Below the pieces are notes generated by a model, which saw nothing but the letters and a program-made list of their open reading frames with translations, did no database searches and was not told where the DNA came from. The translations under genes and the position numbers were made by a program. DNA of 64,000 nucleotides from Sphingobium trunci (GTDB lineage Bacteria > Pseudomonadota > Alphaproteobacteria > Sphingomonadales > Sphingomonadaceae), in NCBI RefSeq assembly GCF_022664535.1, contig NZ_JAKUJY010000007.1, forward strand, positions 1-64,000, in the 5' to 3' direction. How positions within the stretch are numbered: position 1 is the first letter of the stretch; every line of letters starts with the position of its first letter. Positions 7,564 to 15,438 of the stretch are shown piece by piece.

Positions 7564-9045
7564 TCAGGCGCCTAGCGGATAATGCACATATTCGCTGAAC
7601 GGGCGATTGCCGGAGCGAAGCTGGGCGCGAATATCAGCCGCCTTGCCCCGATCCCGGCGGATATCTAGGACCACGCGGAACAAGCCCTTCTGATGGAGGA
7701 CGGGATAGCCCGCCTTCTTGACAAGCGTTCCCCCGGCCAGGTCGACCCAGATATCGGGTTGCGCCCTGTCGGGCACGCCCGCGAAGTCGATCAGAAGCCG
7801 GTCGCCGTCCGGTTCGGATTTGCCGAGCCAGATATTCTCCACCGTGGCCAGTCCGGTCGAGGCGGGCGTGCGGGCGCTGGTCCAGTCCAGCCGGTAGCTG
7901 GCCTCGATGCGGCTGCCCGCGCGGGTGGGGGCGGCAGGCGTCCAGTAGGCCGCGACATTGTCGGTATATTCGCTGTCGGTGGGGAAGGCATAAAGCCGCA
8001 CCTGGCCTGCACCAAGCGGCTTTCGGGCCGTGGCCCAGAGCGAGGGGCGCCGCTCGTAGAACACGCCGTCGTCCTGATAATGGTCGAAGTCGCGGTCGCG
8101 CTGGAGCAGGCCGAAGCCCCTGGGGTTGCGCTCTGCAAAGACATCGACGCGAGGCGCGGACGGATTGACCAGCGGGCGGCAATGGGCGGTGCCATCGGCA
8201 CTGGCGATGCTCAGCATGTCGCTGTCATGGATTTCCGGGCGCCAGTCGGTGCGGGTGCGCCGGTCGGCCTGATCGTACCAGAACATGCTGGTCATCGGCA
8301 TCAGCCCCAGTTCGGGGATGGCGCGGCGGGTGAAGAAGACCGCATCGACATCCTGATGCACGCCGTCCCGGTCGAGACTGCTGGCAAAGCGCATTGCGCC
8401 GGTGATGGACGCGCTGTCGAGCAGGGCATAGACGGTCACGCTGCTGCCCCCGGTGCGTTCCAGCCAGAAATGGGTGAAGCGGGGGAATTCCTCCTTGCCC
8501 GCGATGCTGGTGTTGAGCGCGACGGCGCGGGCGGACAGTCCGAACTGCTTGTCCGCGGGCGCCCGGAAATAGGTCGCGCCCAGAAAGGACAGCCAGTCGC
8601 CGTCCCGGGCCGCGTTCATGATGCGAAAACCGGCAAAGCCCGCATCCGGCCCAAGCGCGTGCACGGGGCTGCCCGGCGGCGCATCGAACATGGCGGGGTC
8701 GTAGCGCAGCGGCGTGGCCCGGCCGCGTTCGACCAGCGCGATGGTGACGGGCTGCTGGACCGTGCTGCTCAGGGGAAAGAGGCGGATGCCGGTGTCGCCG
8801 CCAAGCTCGTTCCAGATCGTCCGCTCGTCGCGGAACCGTGCCTGGTTGAAGGCGTCGTAGCCGATCTTGTCCGCGCCGGGGAAGAAAGGCGTGACCGCAA
8901 AGTCGCCGCGGGCCAGCCGTTGCGCCCTGCCCACCAGAATGTCCCAGGAAAAGCTGTCTGCGCGGGCCTGCGCGAAAAGAGGCCCGGGAAGCAGCAGCGC
9001 CGCGCCGGAGGCCGCGATCATCGCGCGGCGATCTATCTTGGTCAT
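7564..9045 (-). CDS. opgG: Glucans biosynthesis protein OpgG/OpgD family
   Basis: 493-residue periplasmic protein of the MdoG family that acts on or modifies the glucan backbone made by OpgH. I chose the ATG at 9045 (MTKIDRRAM); an in-frame ATG at 9075 would add ten residues. The N-terminus has twin arginines followed by a hydrophobic stretch ending ALLLPGPLFAQA, a plausible Tat signal as in OpgD. The body shows family blocks: FAVTPFFPGADKIGYDAFN, FLGATYFRAP, GLSARAVALNT, EEFPRFTHFWLER, GLMPMTSMFWYDQ, HDSDMLSI and RNPRGFGLLQRDRDFDHYQD. Both OpgG and OpgD share these blocks, so the exact subtype is open. It is the first gene of the opgG-opgH pair. Confidence 0.9.
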   Translation of the reverse strand: MTKIDRRAMIAASGAALLLPGPLFAQARADSFSWDILVGRAQRLARGDFAVTPFFPGADKIGYDAFNQARFRDERTIWNELGGDTGIRLFPLSSTVQQPVTIALVERGRATPLRYDPAMFDAPPGSPVHALGPDAGFAGFRIMNAARDGDWLSFLGATYFRAPADKQFGLSARAVALNTSIAGKEEFPRFTHFWLERTGGSSVTVYALLDSASITGAMRFASSLDRDGVHQDVDAVFFTRRAIPELGLMPMTSMFWYDQADRRTRTDWRPEIHDSDMLSIASADGTAHCRPLVNPSAPRVDVFAERNPRGFGLLQRDRDFDHYQDDGVFYERRPSLWATARKPLGAGQVRLYAFPTDSEYTDNVAAYWTPAAPTRAGSRIEASYRLDWTSARTPASTGLATVENIWLGKSEPDGDRLLIDFAGVPDRAQPDIWVDLAGGTLVKKAGYPVLHQKGLFRVVLDIRRDRGKAADIRAQLRSGNRPFSEYVHYPLGA

Positions 9046-9114
9046 GTTCCGCATCATGGGTGCGAAAAACGCCAAGGCAAGTGTTTCGATCCCGAACCGA
9101 TCGGGAAATGCGAT

Positions 9115-9144
9115 GAAGCCTCCGTCCGGGGGGACGGAGGCTTC
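9115..9144 (-). terminator. Hairpin between flagellin and opgG
   Basis: A 13-bp perfect inverted repeat (GAAGCCTCCGTCC 9115-9127, GGACGGAGGCTTC 9132-9144) with a 4-nt loop. It follows flagellin and precedes opgG on the - strand. The T tract (CTTCTTT) is on the + strand side, so it would work best against + strand transcription, but the stem is very stable either way. Confidence 0.55.
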
Positions 9145-9174
9145 TTTGGACTGGTCGTTTCATCGAAGTTTGTA

Positions 9175-9210
9175 CCCCCGGCACGGTGGGGACTGTTAAT
9201 GTGCCGGGGG
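9175..9210 (-). terminator. Inverted repeat downstream of flagellin
   Basis: A perfect 10-bp inverted repeat (CCCCCGGCAC 9175-9184, GTGCCGGGGG 9201-9210) with a 16-nt loop, 59 bases after the flagellin stop. No T tract follows, so it may protect the 3' end of flagellin mRNA or act with the hairpin at 9115. Confidence 0.45.
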
Positions 9211-9268
9211 TGGCATGACAGGCTGTCGGTGACCAAGACCTCAGCCGGTCAATTCGGCAAGAAGCGGA

Positions 9269-10093
9269 TTACTGGATCAGCTTCAGGACGTTCTGCTGGC
9301 TCTGGTTCGCCTGGGCCAGCATCGCGGTCGAGGCCTGGCTCAGGATCTGGGCCTTGGCGAGAGCGGTCGTCTCGGTCGAGAAGTCCGCGTCCTCGATGCG
9401 GCTCTTCGCGTCAGTCAGGTTGGTGACGTTCGCGGTCAGGCTGTTGACCACCGATTCCAGCTGGTTCTGCGCGGCGCCCAGGTTGGCGCGGGTCGTCGAA
9501 ACCGTCTGGATCGCCGTGTCGAACTTGTCGAGGTCGGCCGAGGTCAGGCTGGTGAAGGTCAGACCGGTGACGGCCGTGATGGTGGCGTCGGTGGTCAGCT
9601 TGTCCAACTTGATGTCGACGCCGTCGCTGCTGTTCGCACCGGCCTGGATCGTCACGGTGCCGGCCGTGCCGGCCGTGCCGTCGAACAGGGTCAGGCCGTT
9701 GAACTTGGTGTTGGCGAGCGTGTCGGTCAGCTGAGTCGAAAGCGAGGTCAGTTCGGACGCGATGTTCGCCTGAGCATTGGTATCGTTGGTGCCGTTGACC
9801 GACTGGACGGTCAGTTCACGCATACGCTGCAGCATGTTGGTGACTTCGTCGAGCGAGCCTTCCGCCGTCTGCGCCAGCGAGATGCCGTCGTTCGCATTGC
9901 GGATGCCCTGGGTCATGCCGCGGATCTGCGAGGTCATGGTGGCGGCGATGGCGAGGCCGGCGGCGTCGTCCTTGGCCGAGTTGATGCGCTTGCCGGTCGA
10001 CAGGCGTTCCATTGCGGTGGAGAGCGCCTTGCTGGAAGCCGCGTTGGCATTCTGAGCACGCAGCGCCGAAGAGTTGGTTCCGATAACAGTCAT
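9269..10093 (-). CDS. fliC: Flagellin
   Basis: 274-residue flagellin with intact D0/D1 termini and almost no D2/D3 region. The N-terminal signature includes [31 protein letters not shown] and [13 protein letters not shown]; the C-terminal one includes [30 protein letters not shown] and the ending [11 protein letters not shown]. The central ~80 residues are Thr/Ala/Gly-rich. It is exported and polymerises under the FliD cap with FliS as chaperone, both encoded at 25-27 kb. A near-consensus FliA promoter lies 64 bases upstream. The helix carrying [11 protein letters not shown] resembles gamma- and betaproteobacterial flagellins in the TLR5-binding region more than typical alphaproteobacterial ones. 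Confidence 0.96.
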   Translation of the reverse strand: MTVIGTNSSALRAQNANAASSKALSTAMERLSTGKRINSAKDDAAGLAIAATMTSQIRGMTQGIRNANDGISLAQTAEGSLDEVTNMLQRMRELTVQSVNGTNDTNAQANIASELTSLSTQLTDTLANTKFNGLTLFDGTAGTAGTVTIQAGANSSDGVDIKLDKLTTDATITAVTGLTFTSLTSADLDKFDTAIQTVSTTRANLGAAQNQLESVVNSLTANVTNLTDAKSRIEDADFSTETTALAKAQILSQASTAMLAQANQSQQNVLKLIQ

Positions 10094-10156
10094 GATAATC
10101 CCTTTCCGTTCACTATCAGGTCGCTGCCATCAGGCTGCTTGCGGCCTCGAAAGGGG

Positions 10157-10183
10157 ATAACGGCGGGCGAAAAAAAGCTTTTA
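10157..10183 (-). promoter_or_regulatory. Sigma-28 promoter of flagellin
   Basis: On the - strand: TAAAAGCT-N11-GCCGTTAT, close to the FliA consensus TAAAGTTT-N11-GCCGATAA with exact spacing. The start site should fall near 10150, giving a ~57-nt leader before the ATG at 10093. Confidence 0.85.
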
Positions 10184-10215
10184 GGCCATGCCTCACTTTT
10201 TTTGAAAAAACTTTA

Positions 10216-10239
10216 AAAAGCCCGGGAAACTGGGCTTTT
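10216..10239. terminator. Bidirectional hairpin in the flagellin/activator gap
   Basis: AAAAGCCC (10216-10223) and GGGCTTTT (10232-10239) form an 8-bp stem with A and T tracts on both sides, so it can terminate in either direction. It lies between two divergent genes, just upstream of the flagellin promoter, where no coding transcript needs to end. It may insulate the two promoters. Confidence 0.55.
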
Positions 10240-10304
10240 CTGGAGAAGGGCAGGCGCCCTTATATGCGGAAGCGAGAGAAAAGTTCCCCGCGGCCGGAAA
10301 AAAA

Positions 10305-10332
10305 TTGCCGTGATGCGGCAAGAGGTTTGCCG
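10305..10332. promoter_or_regulatory. Three TTGCCG half-sites upstream of the flagellar activator gene
   Basis: TTGCCG (10305-10310), CGGCAA (10316-10321) and TTGCCG (10327-10332): an inverted pair with a 5-base gap plus a third direct copy. The regular 11-base steps put the sites about one helical turn apart. This looks like an operator, but I cannot name the binding protein. Confidence 0.4.
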
Positions 10333-10334
10333 GA

Positions 10335-10349
10335 TTAACCATATGATAA
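10335..10349 (+). promoter_or_regulatory. CtrA-like box upstream of the flagellar activator gene
   Basis: TTAA-N7-ATAA, one mismatch from the CtrA consensus TTAA-N7-TTAA. Both halves are extended by CCAT: TTAACCAT at 10335 and ATAACCAT at 10346, an 11-base direct repeat. In alphaproteobacteria CtrA commonly activates the top of the flagellar hierarchy, and this box precedes its regulator gene. Confidence 0.5.
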
Positions 10350-10431
10350 CCATGCTCGGGCAATTTGAACCCATCGAAGGGGTCAGGGGTGTACGGGGGT
10401 ACAAGCCTGCCAGAAACATGGGGTCAAGTTC

Positions 10432-11679
10432 ATGTCATCACTGGACGTGAGCCGAGGAGTCTGTGCGCTCGTTCCGGGCCTGCAGCACTGGCTGGAAAAT
10501 GCATTCTTCTCCGTGCGTATATTGGACGCGCAGAATCCGCGCGAGCGGGATGACCGGCGCGTGCTGCTGGCGACCGAGATCGGGTACGCCACCCATCGCG
10601 ACATATTGATCAACCTGATAGATGGGGAACCGTCCCTGGTTCCCGCTGCCAACGGCCTGCCCGCCCGCGTCGCCTTCGGGCTGGAGGATATGGGCTTTGC
10701 CTTCGCGCTGATCGCCGCGCTGGCACGGCCTGCTGCCGTACCGGCAGTGGGCGATGCGGCCAGCGCCCGGCTGATGAAGCTGGCCGGCCGCGTGGCCCGC
10801 AGCGATGCCACCGTGCTGATCCAGGGCGACACCGGCACCGGCAAGGAAGGCATGGCGCGCTTCCTGCACGCCCAGTCGGGCCGCACGAACCATGACTTCA
10901 TCGCCGTCAACTGCGCGGCTCTTCCCGAAACCATGATGGAAGCCATGCTCTTCGGCCACAAGAAGGGCAGCTTCACCGGCGCGAACAATGCGTCGGAGGG
11001 CCTGTTCCTGGCAGCCGACGGCGGTACGCTGTTCCTCGACGAAATTGCCGAGCTGCCGCTCGCGCTGCAGGCCAAGCTGCTTCGCGCGCTGCAGGAGGGC
11101 GAGGTGCTGCCGGTCGGCGCGACCCATCCGGTGCCGGTCAATGTCCGCATCATCGCGGCCTGCAACCGCAACCTCGCTGCCGAAGTCGCCGCCGGGCGTT
11201 TCCGCGAGGATCTCTACTGGCGCCTCAACGTCATGCCGCTGGAACTGCGTCCGCTGGCGGAGCGTCCGGGCGATGTCACCGCCATTGCCGCCGCCATGCT
11301 GCTGCGTTCGCCGGAGGCCCTGATATGGCCGACCGCCGCCGCTCTGGCGAAGCTGGCGGCGCATAGCTGGCCGGGCAACGCACGCGAACTGGGCAATGTC
11401 CTCCAGCGCGCCATCGTCCTGCGCGACGGCGACCGGATCGATGCAGACGACCTGCACATCACCGGCGCGCCACAGCCGCTGCGCGTGGTGCAGGCGCAGG
11501 TGCTGGAAACGGCCCAACCGATCCGCCTGCGCGATGTCGCCCATCATTCGAAGCTGGAGGCTGTCCGCGCCGCGCTGCGCGAAACCGATGGTCACCGCGC
11601 CGCCGCCGCGCGCAAGCTCGGCATTTCCGAACGCACCTTGCGCTATCGGCTCGCCGAGATGCGCGAGCTGGCCGCTTAA
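10432..11679 (+). CDS. Sigma-54-dependent flagellar transcriptional activator (FleQ/FlbD type)
   Basis: 415 residues. Residues ~1-105 do not show the receiver Asp or other response-regulator landmarks, so it is probably not phosphorylated. The AAA+ domain (~110-335) has Walker A GDTGTGKE (132-139), GSFTGA (179-184, normally GAFTGA), Walker B TLFLDE and the arginine-finger region FREDLYWRLNVMPL. Residues ~370-413 are a Fis-type helix-turn-helix (HRAAAARKLGISERTLRYRL). It should remodel RpoN holoenzyme at promoters such as those at 489 and 1833. It begins the fliE-flhB run, with fliE 13 bases downstream. FleQ and FlbD are both possible names, so no symbol is given. Confidence 0.88.
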   Translation: MSSLDVSRGVCALVPGLQHWLENAFFSVRILDAQNPRERDDRRVLLATEIGYATHRDILINLIDGEPSLVPAANGLPARVAFGLEDMGFAFALIAALARPAAVPAVGDAASARLMKLAGRVARSDATVLIQGDTGTGKEGMARFLHAQSGRTNHDFIAVNCAALPETMMEAMLFGHKKGSFTGANNASEGLFLAADGGTLFLDEIAELPLALQAKLLRALQEGEVLPVGATHPVPVNVRIIAACNRNLAAEVAAGRFREDLYWRLNVMPLELRPLAERPGDVTAIAAAMLLRSPEALIWPTAAALAKLAAHSWPGNARELGNVLQRAIVLRDGDRIDADDLHITGAPQPLRVVQAQVLETAQPIRLRDVAHHSKLEAVRAALRETDGHRAAAARKLGISERTLRYRLAEMRELAA

Positions 11680-11692
11680 GGGGAGATAGGGC

Positions 11693-12052
11693 ATGTCTAG
11701 CATTTCCCCCACCGACAGCGTGATGGCGATCCGCAACGCCATCCTTCAGAAGAACGCCGCGCTGCGCGATGTTGCCCAGACCGGCAATGTCGGCACCGGA
11801 TCGGCGGTCGGCACCAATGGCGCCACCGCGCCGGGCGGCTTCACCGATGCGCTGAAATCGGCGCTGGAGCAGGTCAATGGCCTGCAAAATCAGGCGGGCG
11901 AAGCCGCCGCCTCGTTCGAACGGGGGGAAACGACGGATATTGCCGGCGTCATGCTTGCCAAGCAGCAGGCGTCGGTCAGCTTCGAAGCCACCCTTCAGGT
12001 CCGCAACAAATTGTTGTCCGCTTACAAGGACATCATGAGCATGCCGGTGTAA
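11693..12052 (+). CDS. fliE: Flagellar hook-basal body complex protein FliE
   Basis: 119 residues, normal for FliE, with a clear ribosome site (GGGGAGA). The C-terminal half carries the family pattern: FTDALKSALEQVNGLQNQAGEAA, read in pieces as FTDALKSALEQVN and LQNQAGEAAASFERGE, then DIAGVMLAKQQASVSFEATLQVRNK (VMLAKQQASVSFEATLQ) and the ending LLSAYKDIMSMPV. FliE joins the MS ring FliF to the rod proteins. It lies between the activator and fliF with only a 3-base gap to fliF. Confidence 0.93.
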   Translation: MSSISPTDSVMAIRNAILQKNAALRDVAQTGNVGTGSAVGTNGATAPGGFTDALKSALEQVNGLQNQAGEAAASFERGETTDIAGVMLAKQQASVSFEATLQVRNKLLSAYKDIMSMPV

Positions 12053-12055
12053 TCC

Positions 12056-13807
12056 ATGAGCGAGAACGCACTCACCCCCTCCGTTGGCGGCGCTGCCGCT
12101 CTCCCGGCCACCAGCTCCGCCTTTCCCGGTGGCGCGAAGGGCGTCGATGCGCTGAGGGCGCGCTTCACCGGCTTCATCAAGCAGCCGGCCGTAGCGAAAA
12201 GCCTGCCGCTGCTGGGCCTGCTGGGCGTAGTCGCGACGGCTGGCGCGGCGTGGCTGGCGCTGCGCGAGCCGCCGCAGCGCGACCTGTTCCGCGCCTTGCC
12301 CGATGCCGACAAGTCGGCGGTCGCGCAGGTTCTGGACCAGAATGGCATCCGCTACGACTTCGACAATTCGGGCGGCATGACCGTTGGCCAGGACGATTAT
12401 TTCAAGGCGAAGATGATGCTCGCCGCCCAGGGCCTGCCCAAGAGCGCGCCCGACGGCAACAGCATGATCGACAGCCTGCCGATGGGCGCCAGTCGTGCGG
12501 TGGAGGGCGAAAAGCTGCGCTCGGCCCGCGAAATGGATCTGGCCCGCACCATCGAGGCGATCGACAGCGTCGAAAGCGCGAAGGTGCATCTGGCCGTCGA
12601 ACCGCCCAGCGTTTTTCTGCGCGAGCGGGCCAAGCCGTCGGCCTCGGTGATGCTGCGTCTGGCTTCGGGCCGGTCGCTGACCGACGCGCAGGTGAGCGCG
12701 ATCGTCCACCTCGTCGCTTCGTCCATCCCCGAACTCAATCCGGAGGATATTTCGGTCGTCGACCAGAATGGCCACCTGCTCAGCAATAATGACAGCAATG
12801 CCGCCGACGATCGCCAGCTTGCCGTGCAGACGAAGATGGAGGATCGCTATCGCCAGTCGGTGATCGCCCTGCTGACCCCGATTTTGGGCGCGGGCAAATT
12901 TTCGACCGAGGTGCATGCCGAACTGAACTTTGCCGAGCGGCAGGCGACCCGCGAAACCTATCCGCAGGACGAGGCGCGGCTGCGCAGCGAACAGGGCACC
13001 TGGGCCTCCGACCCGCGCGGTCAGGGCAAGGGCGGGGAGGCCAGTGGCGTCCCCGGCGCCCTCAGCAACCAGGCGCCGGTCAATCCGACCGTCACCCAGA
13101 CCAATCCCAATGGCCAGGCCGTGGCCCAGGGCACCACCAGCGCGCAGACCGCCGCCCAGCCCGGCACCCCGCCCAATCCGCTGATGAAGACCGAGGAAAC
13201 CTTCAACCGCAGCTTCGAACTGGGGCGTGAAGTCTCCGTGACCAAGGATGCGATCGGCACGGTGAAGCGCCTCTCCGTCGCCGTGGCGCTGGACAACGGC
13301 CCGGACGGCAAGCCCCGCTCGGCGCAGGAAATTGCGGCTCTGGAGGCTCTGGTGAAGGGCGCGGTCGGCTTCGACCAAGCACGTGGCGACGTGGTGGCCT
13401 TGTCCTCGCGCAGCTTCGTCAAGGAAGAGGCGGCGACGACCCCCTGGTATGAAGCCGAATGGGTGTCGCCGCTGGTGCGCAACGTCTCGGCACTGCTGGT
13501 CGCGCTGCTGGTGATCTTCGGCATCGGCCGGCCGCTGCTGAAGCGCCGCGCCGCCGCACAGGAGGCCGCCGCCGAGCGGAACGCCGCGGAAGGCAAGAAG
13601 ATCGGCCGCGAAATCTCGACCGAAATCACCCGCCAGGCTGCCGTGAACCCCGATGGCTCGGCGCCCGTGACGCTCGATATGATCTCCTCCACCTACGACT
13701 ATGCCCAGCGCGCCGACCTGATCCGCAATTTCGTGAAGCAGGACCCCGATCGCGCCGCGCTGGTCGTTCGCGACCTTCTGAAGGAAGGGAAGAAGGAAAA
13801 TGCCTGA
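12056..13807 (+). CDS. fliF: Flagellar MS-ring protein FliF
   Basis: 583 residues with the expected topology: one transmembrane helix near residues ~45-65 (LPLLGLLGVVATAGAAWLAL), a periplasmic YscJ/FliF-type ring-building region (LFRALPDADKSAVAQVLDQNGI, SAREMDLARTIEAIDSVESAKVHLA, quoted in part), a low-complexity Gln/Asn/Pro-rich stretch at ~340-375, and a second helix at ~475-495 (VRNVSALLVALLVIFGIG). The cytoplasmic tail that binds FliG ends the protein. It forms the membrane ring on which the motor and export gate assemble. It overlaps fliG by 8 bases. Confidence 0.96.
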   Translation: MSENALTPSVGGAAALPATSSAFPGGAKGVDALRARFTGFIKQPAVAKSLPLLGLLGVVATAGAAWLALREPPQRDLFRALPDADKSAVAQVLDQNGIRYDFDNSGGMTVGQDDYFKAKMMLAAQGLPKSAPDGNSMIDSLPMGASRAVEGEKLRSAREMDLARTIEAIDSVESAKVHLAVEPPSVFLRERAKPSASVMLRLASGRSLTDAQVSAIVHLVASSIPELNPEDISVVDQNGHLLSNNDSNAADDRQLAVQTKMEDRYRQSVIALLTPILGAGKFSTEVHAELNFAERQATRETYPQDEARLRSEQGTWASDPRGQGKGGEASGVPGALSNQAPVNPTVTQTNPNGQAVAQGTTSAQTAAQPGTPPNPLMKTEETFNRSFELGREVSVTKDAIGTVKRLSVAVALDNGPDGKPRSAQEIAALEALVKGAVGFDQARGDVVALSSRSFVKEEAATTPWYEAEWVSPLVRNVSALLVALLVIFGIGRPLLKRRAAAQEAAAERNAAEGKKIGREISTEITRQAAVNPDGSAPVTLDMISSTYDYAQRADLIRNFVKQDPDRAALVVRDLLKEGKKENA

Positions 13808-14816
13808 GGTTGACGCCGCCAGCCCGGCGCTGAAGGGCAGTGCCGCCGCCGCCGTCCTGCTGATGCTGTTCGACGAGGACGAAGCCGCGCAGATCCTCTC
13901 GCGCCTCGAACCCGACGAAGTGCGTCAGCTCGGTTATGCGATGTACGATGTCGCTGACGTCGCGGTCGAGGAAGTCAATGAAGCGCTCGACCATTTCGTC
14001 ACCAAGGCGAAGAAGCGCACCACCATCGGCTATGGCGCGACCCAGCATATTCGCGGCGCGATGACCAAGGCGCTGGGTGAGGAACGGGCGGAGAATATGC
14101 TCGCCCGCATCACCCCGCCCACCCGGTCGACGCAGCTCGAAATGCTGAAATGGATGGATGCCAAGGAAATCGCCGCGCTGATCGAGGCGGAGCATCCGCA
14201 GATCATGGCGATCGTGCTCGCTCATCTGGAGGCGCCGATCGCCGCCGATGTGCTGCAATTGCTGCCGGCCGAATATCAGGAAGAGATCGTCTACCGCATC
14301 GCCACGCTCGGCCCCGTGTCGAACGAGGCGCTCGACGACCTCGAACAGCTTCTCCTGCGCGGCAATATGGCCAAGAAGCAGGGCGGTGCCTCGCAGCGCG
14401 GCGGCACGGTCGAAGCGGCTGCGATCATGAACAATGTCCGCAAGGAAAATGAACAGCGCATCATCAAGGCGCTGGCCAAGCGGGACAAGATGGTCGCCCA
14501 GACCATCGAGGAGGAAATGTTCGTCTTCGACAATCTTATCGACATGGACGACAAGAATCTGGGCACGCTGATGCGCACCGTCGACAGTTCGATCCTGGTG
14601 GTCGCGCTGAAGGGTGCGAACGACATGCTGAAGGCCAAGATCTTCGGGTCCATGTCCGCCCGCGCCGCGCAGGCGATCGCCGACGAGATCGAGGAACGCG
14701 GTCCGATCCGCCTCGCCGAAGTGATCGACGCGCAGAAGCTGATCATCGGCACCGCCCGCCGCATGGCCGATGCGGGCACCATCATGCTGGGCGGCAAGGG
14801 GAATGATTTTGTATAA
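13800..14816 (+). CDS. fliG: Flagellar motor switch protein FliG
   Basis: 338 residues, standard for FliG. The N-terminal domain begins AALLMLFDEDEAAQILSRLEPDEV-like (AVLLMLFDEDEAAQIL). The middle domain contains the EHPQ motif (EAEHPQIMAIVLAHL), and the C-terminal domain has the charged torque-generating helix (DNLIDMDDKNLGTLMRTVDS) and GPIRLAEVIDAQKLI. It binds FliF, carries the interface with the stator, and sets rotation direction with FliM and FliN. It overlaps fliF upstream and fliH downstream. Confidence 0.97.
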   Translation: MPEVDAASPALKGSAAAAVLLMLFDEDEAAQILSRLEPDEVRQLGYAMYDVADVAVEEVNEALDHFVTKAKKRTTIGYGATQHIRGAMTKALGEERAENMLARITPPTRSTQLEMLKWMDAKEIAALIEAEHPQIMAIVLAHLEAPIAADVLQLLPAEYQEEIVYRIATLGPVSNEALDDLEQLLLRGNMAKKQGGASQRGGTVEAAAIMNNVRKENEQRIIKALAKRDKMVAQTIEEEMFVFDNLIDMDDKNLGTLMRTVDSSILVVALKGANDMLKAKIFGSMSARAAQAIADEIEERGPIRLAEVIDAQKLIIGTARRMADAGTIMLGGKGNDFV

Positions 14817-15438
14817 GGGCTGGAACGGGCACGACGTCGCCAGCATCCCGCTGGGCGGCATGGGCCAGGTCAGGAGCGGCGGCTTCCGCAGCCTCTTTAC
14901 CGAAGGGCATGGCGCGCAGGGCACGGCCGTCAACGACGCCGCGCCGCAAAGCGAAGAGGATATACTGGAACAGGCACGCATCGAGGCCTTTGCCATGGGC
15001 TTCGACGAAGGCTGCCGCGTGACCGCCGATGCCAATGCTGCCGAGGCCGAGGCGCGCAACCGTCTGGCCCAGGCGCTCGAACTGCTGGCGCCGGCGCCCA
15101 GCGGCATGCTCTCCACCATGTTGTCCGCCACCGTGGTGCGGCTGGTCGAGCAGATTGTGGGCGAGGTCGAGATCGACATCGAGCGGCTGCTCCAGCGCTG
15201 CGATACCGTTGCCGCCTTCATCGAGGACAATGACGAAAAGGGCGCGCTGCATCTGCACCCTGAGGATATCGCCTTGCTGGACGGGGAAGAGATCGGCGTC
15301 AGGCTGGTGGGCGACAGCGCCATGCAGCGCGGTTGCGTCCGGCTGGAAACGAAGGATGGCTGGGTCGAGGACGGCCCGGACGTGCGCCTCTCACGCCTCC
15401 GGTCGCTGCTAGACGACATGGAGGGCAAGGCAGGATGA
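14803..15438 (+). CDS. fliH: Flagellar assembly protein FliH
   Basis: 211 residues from ATG 14803, which lies just after GGCAAGGGGA and overlaps the end of fliG. An upstream in-frame ATG at 14770 has no ribosome site. The protein is Ala/Glu-rich, with a helical central part (EAEARNRLAQALELLAPAP) and a C-terminal globular part (VVRLVEQIVGEVEIDIERLLQRCD, EDIALLDGEEIGVRLVGDSAMQRGCVRLETKDGWVEDGPD, read in pieces). The latter matches FliH/YscL, the stator-like regulator of the FliI ATPase. It overlaps fliI by an ATGA. Confidence 0.88.
   Translation: MILYKGWNGHDVASIPLGGMGQVRSGGFRSLFTEGHGAQGTAVNDAAPQSEEDILEQARIEAFAMGFDEGCRVTADANAAEAEARNRLAQALELLAPAPSGMLSTMLSATVVRLVEQIVGEVEIDIERLLQRCDTVAAFIEDNDEKGALHLHPEDIALLDGEEIGVRLVGDSAMQRGCVRLETKDGWVEDGPDVRLSRLRSLLDDMEGKAG

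Noticed and set aside
10242..10255. Possible sigma-54 promoter before the activator gene
   Set aside because: GG-N10-GC spacing is present but the flanking bases (TGGAGA, CAGGC) do not match TGGCAC/TTGC.
11459..13378. 639-codon antisense frame over fliE-fliF
   Set aside because: Shadow of the fliE-fliF coding strand; no start signal or domain.
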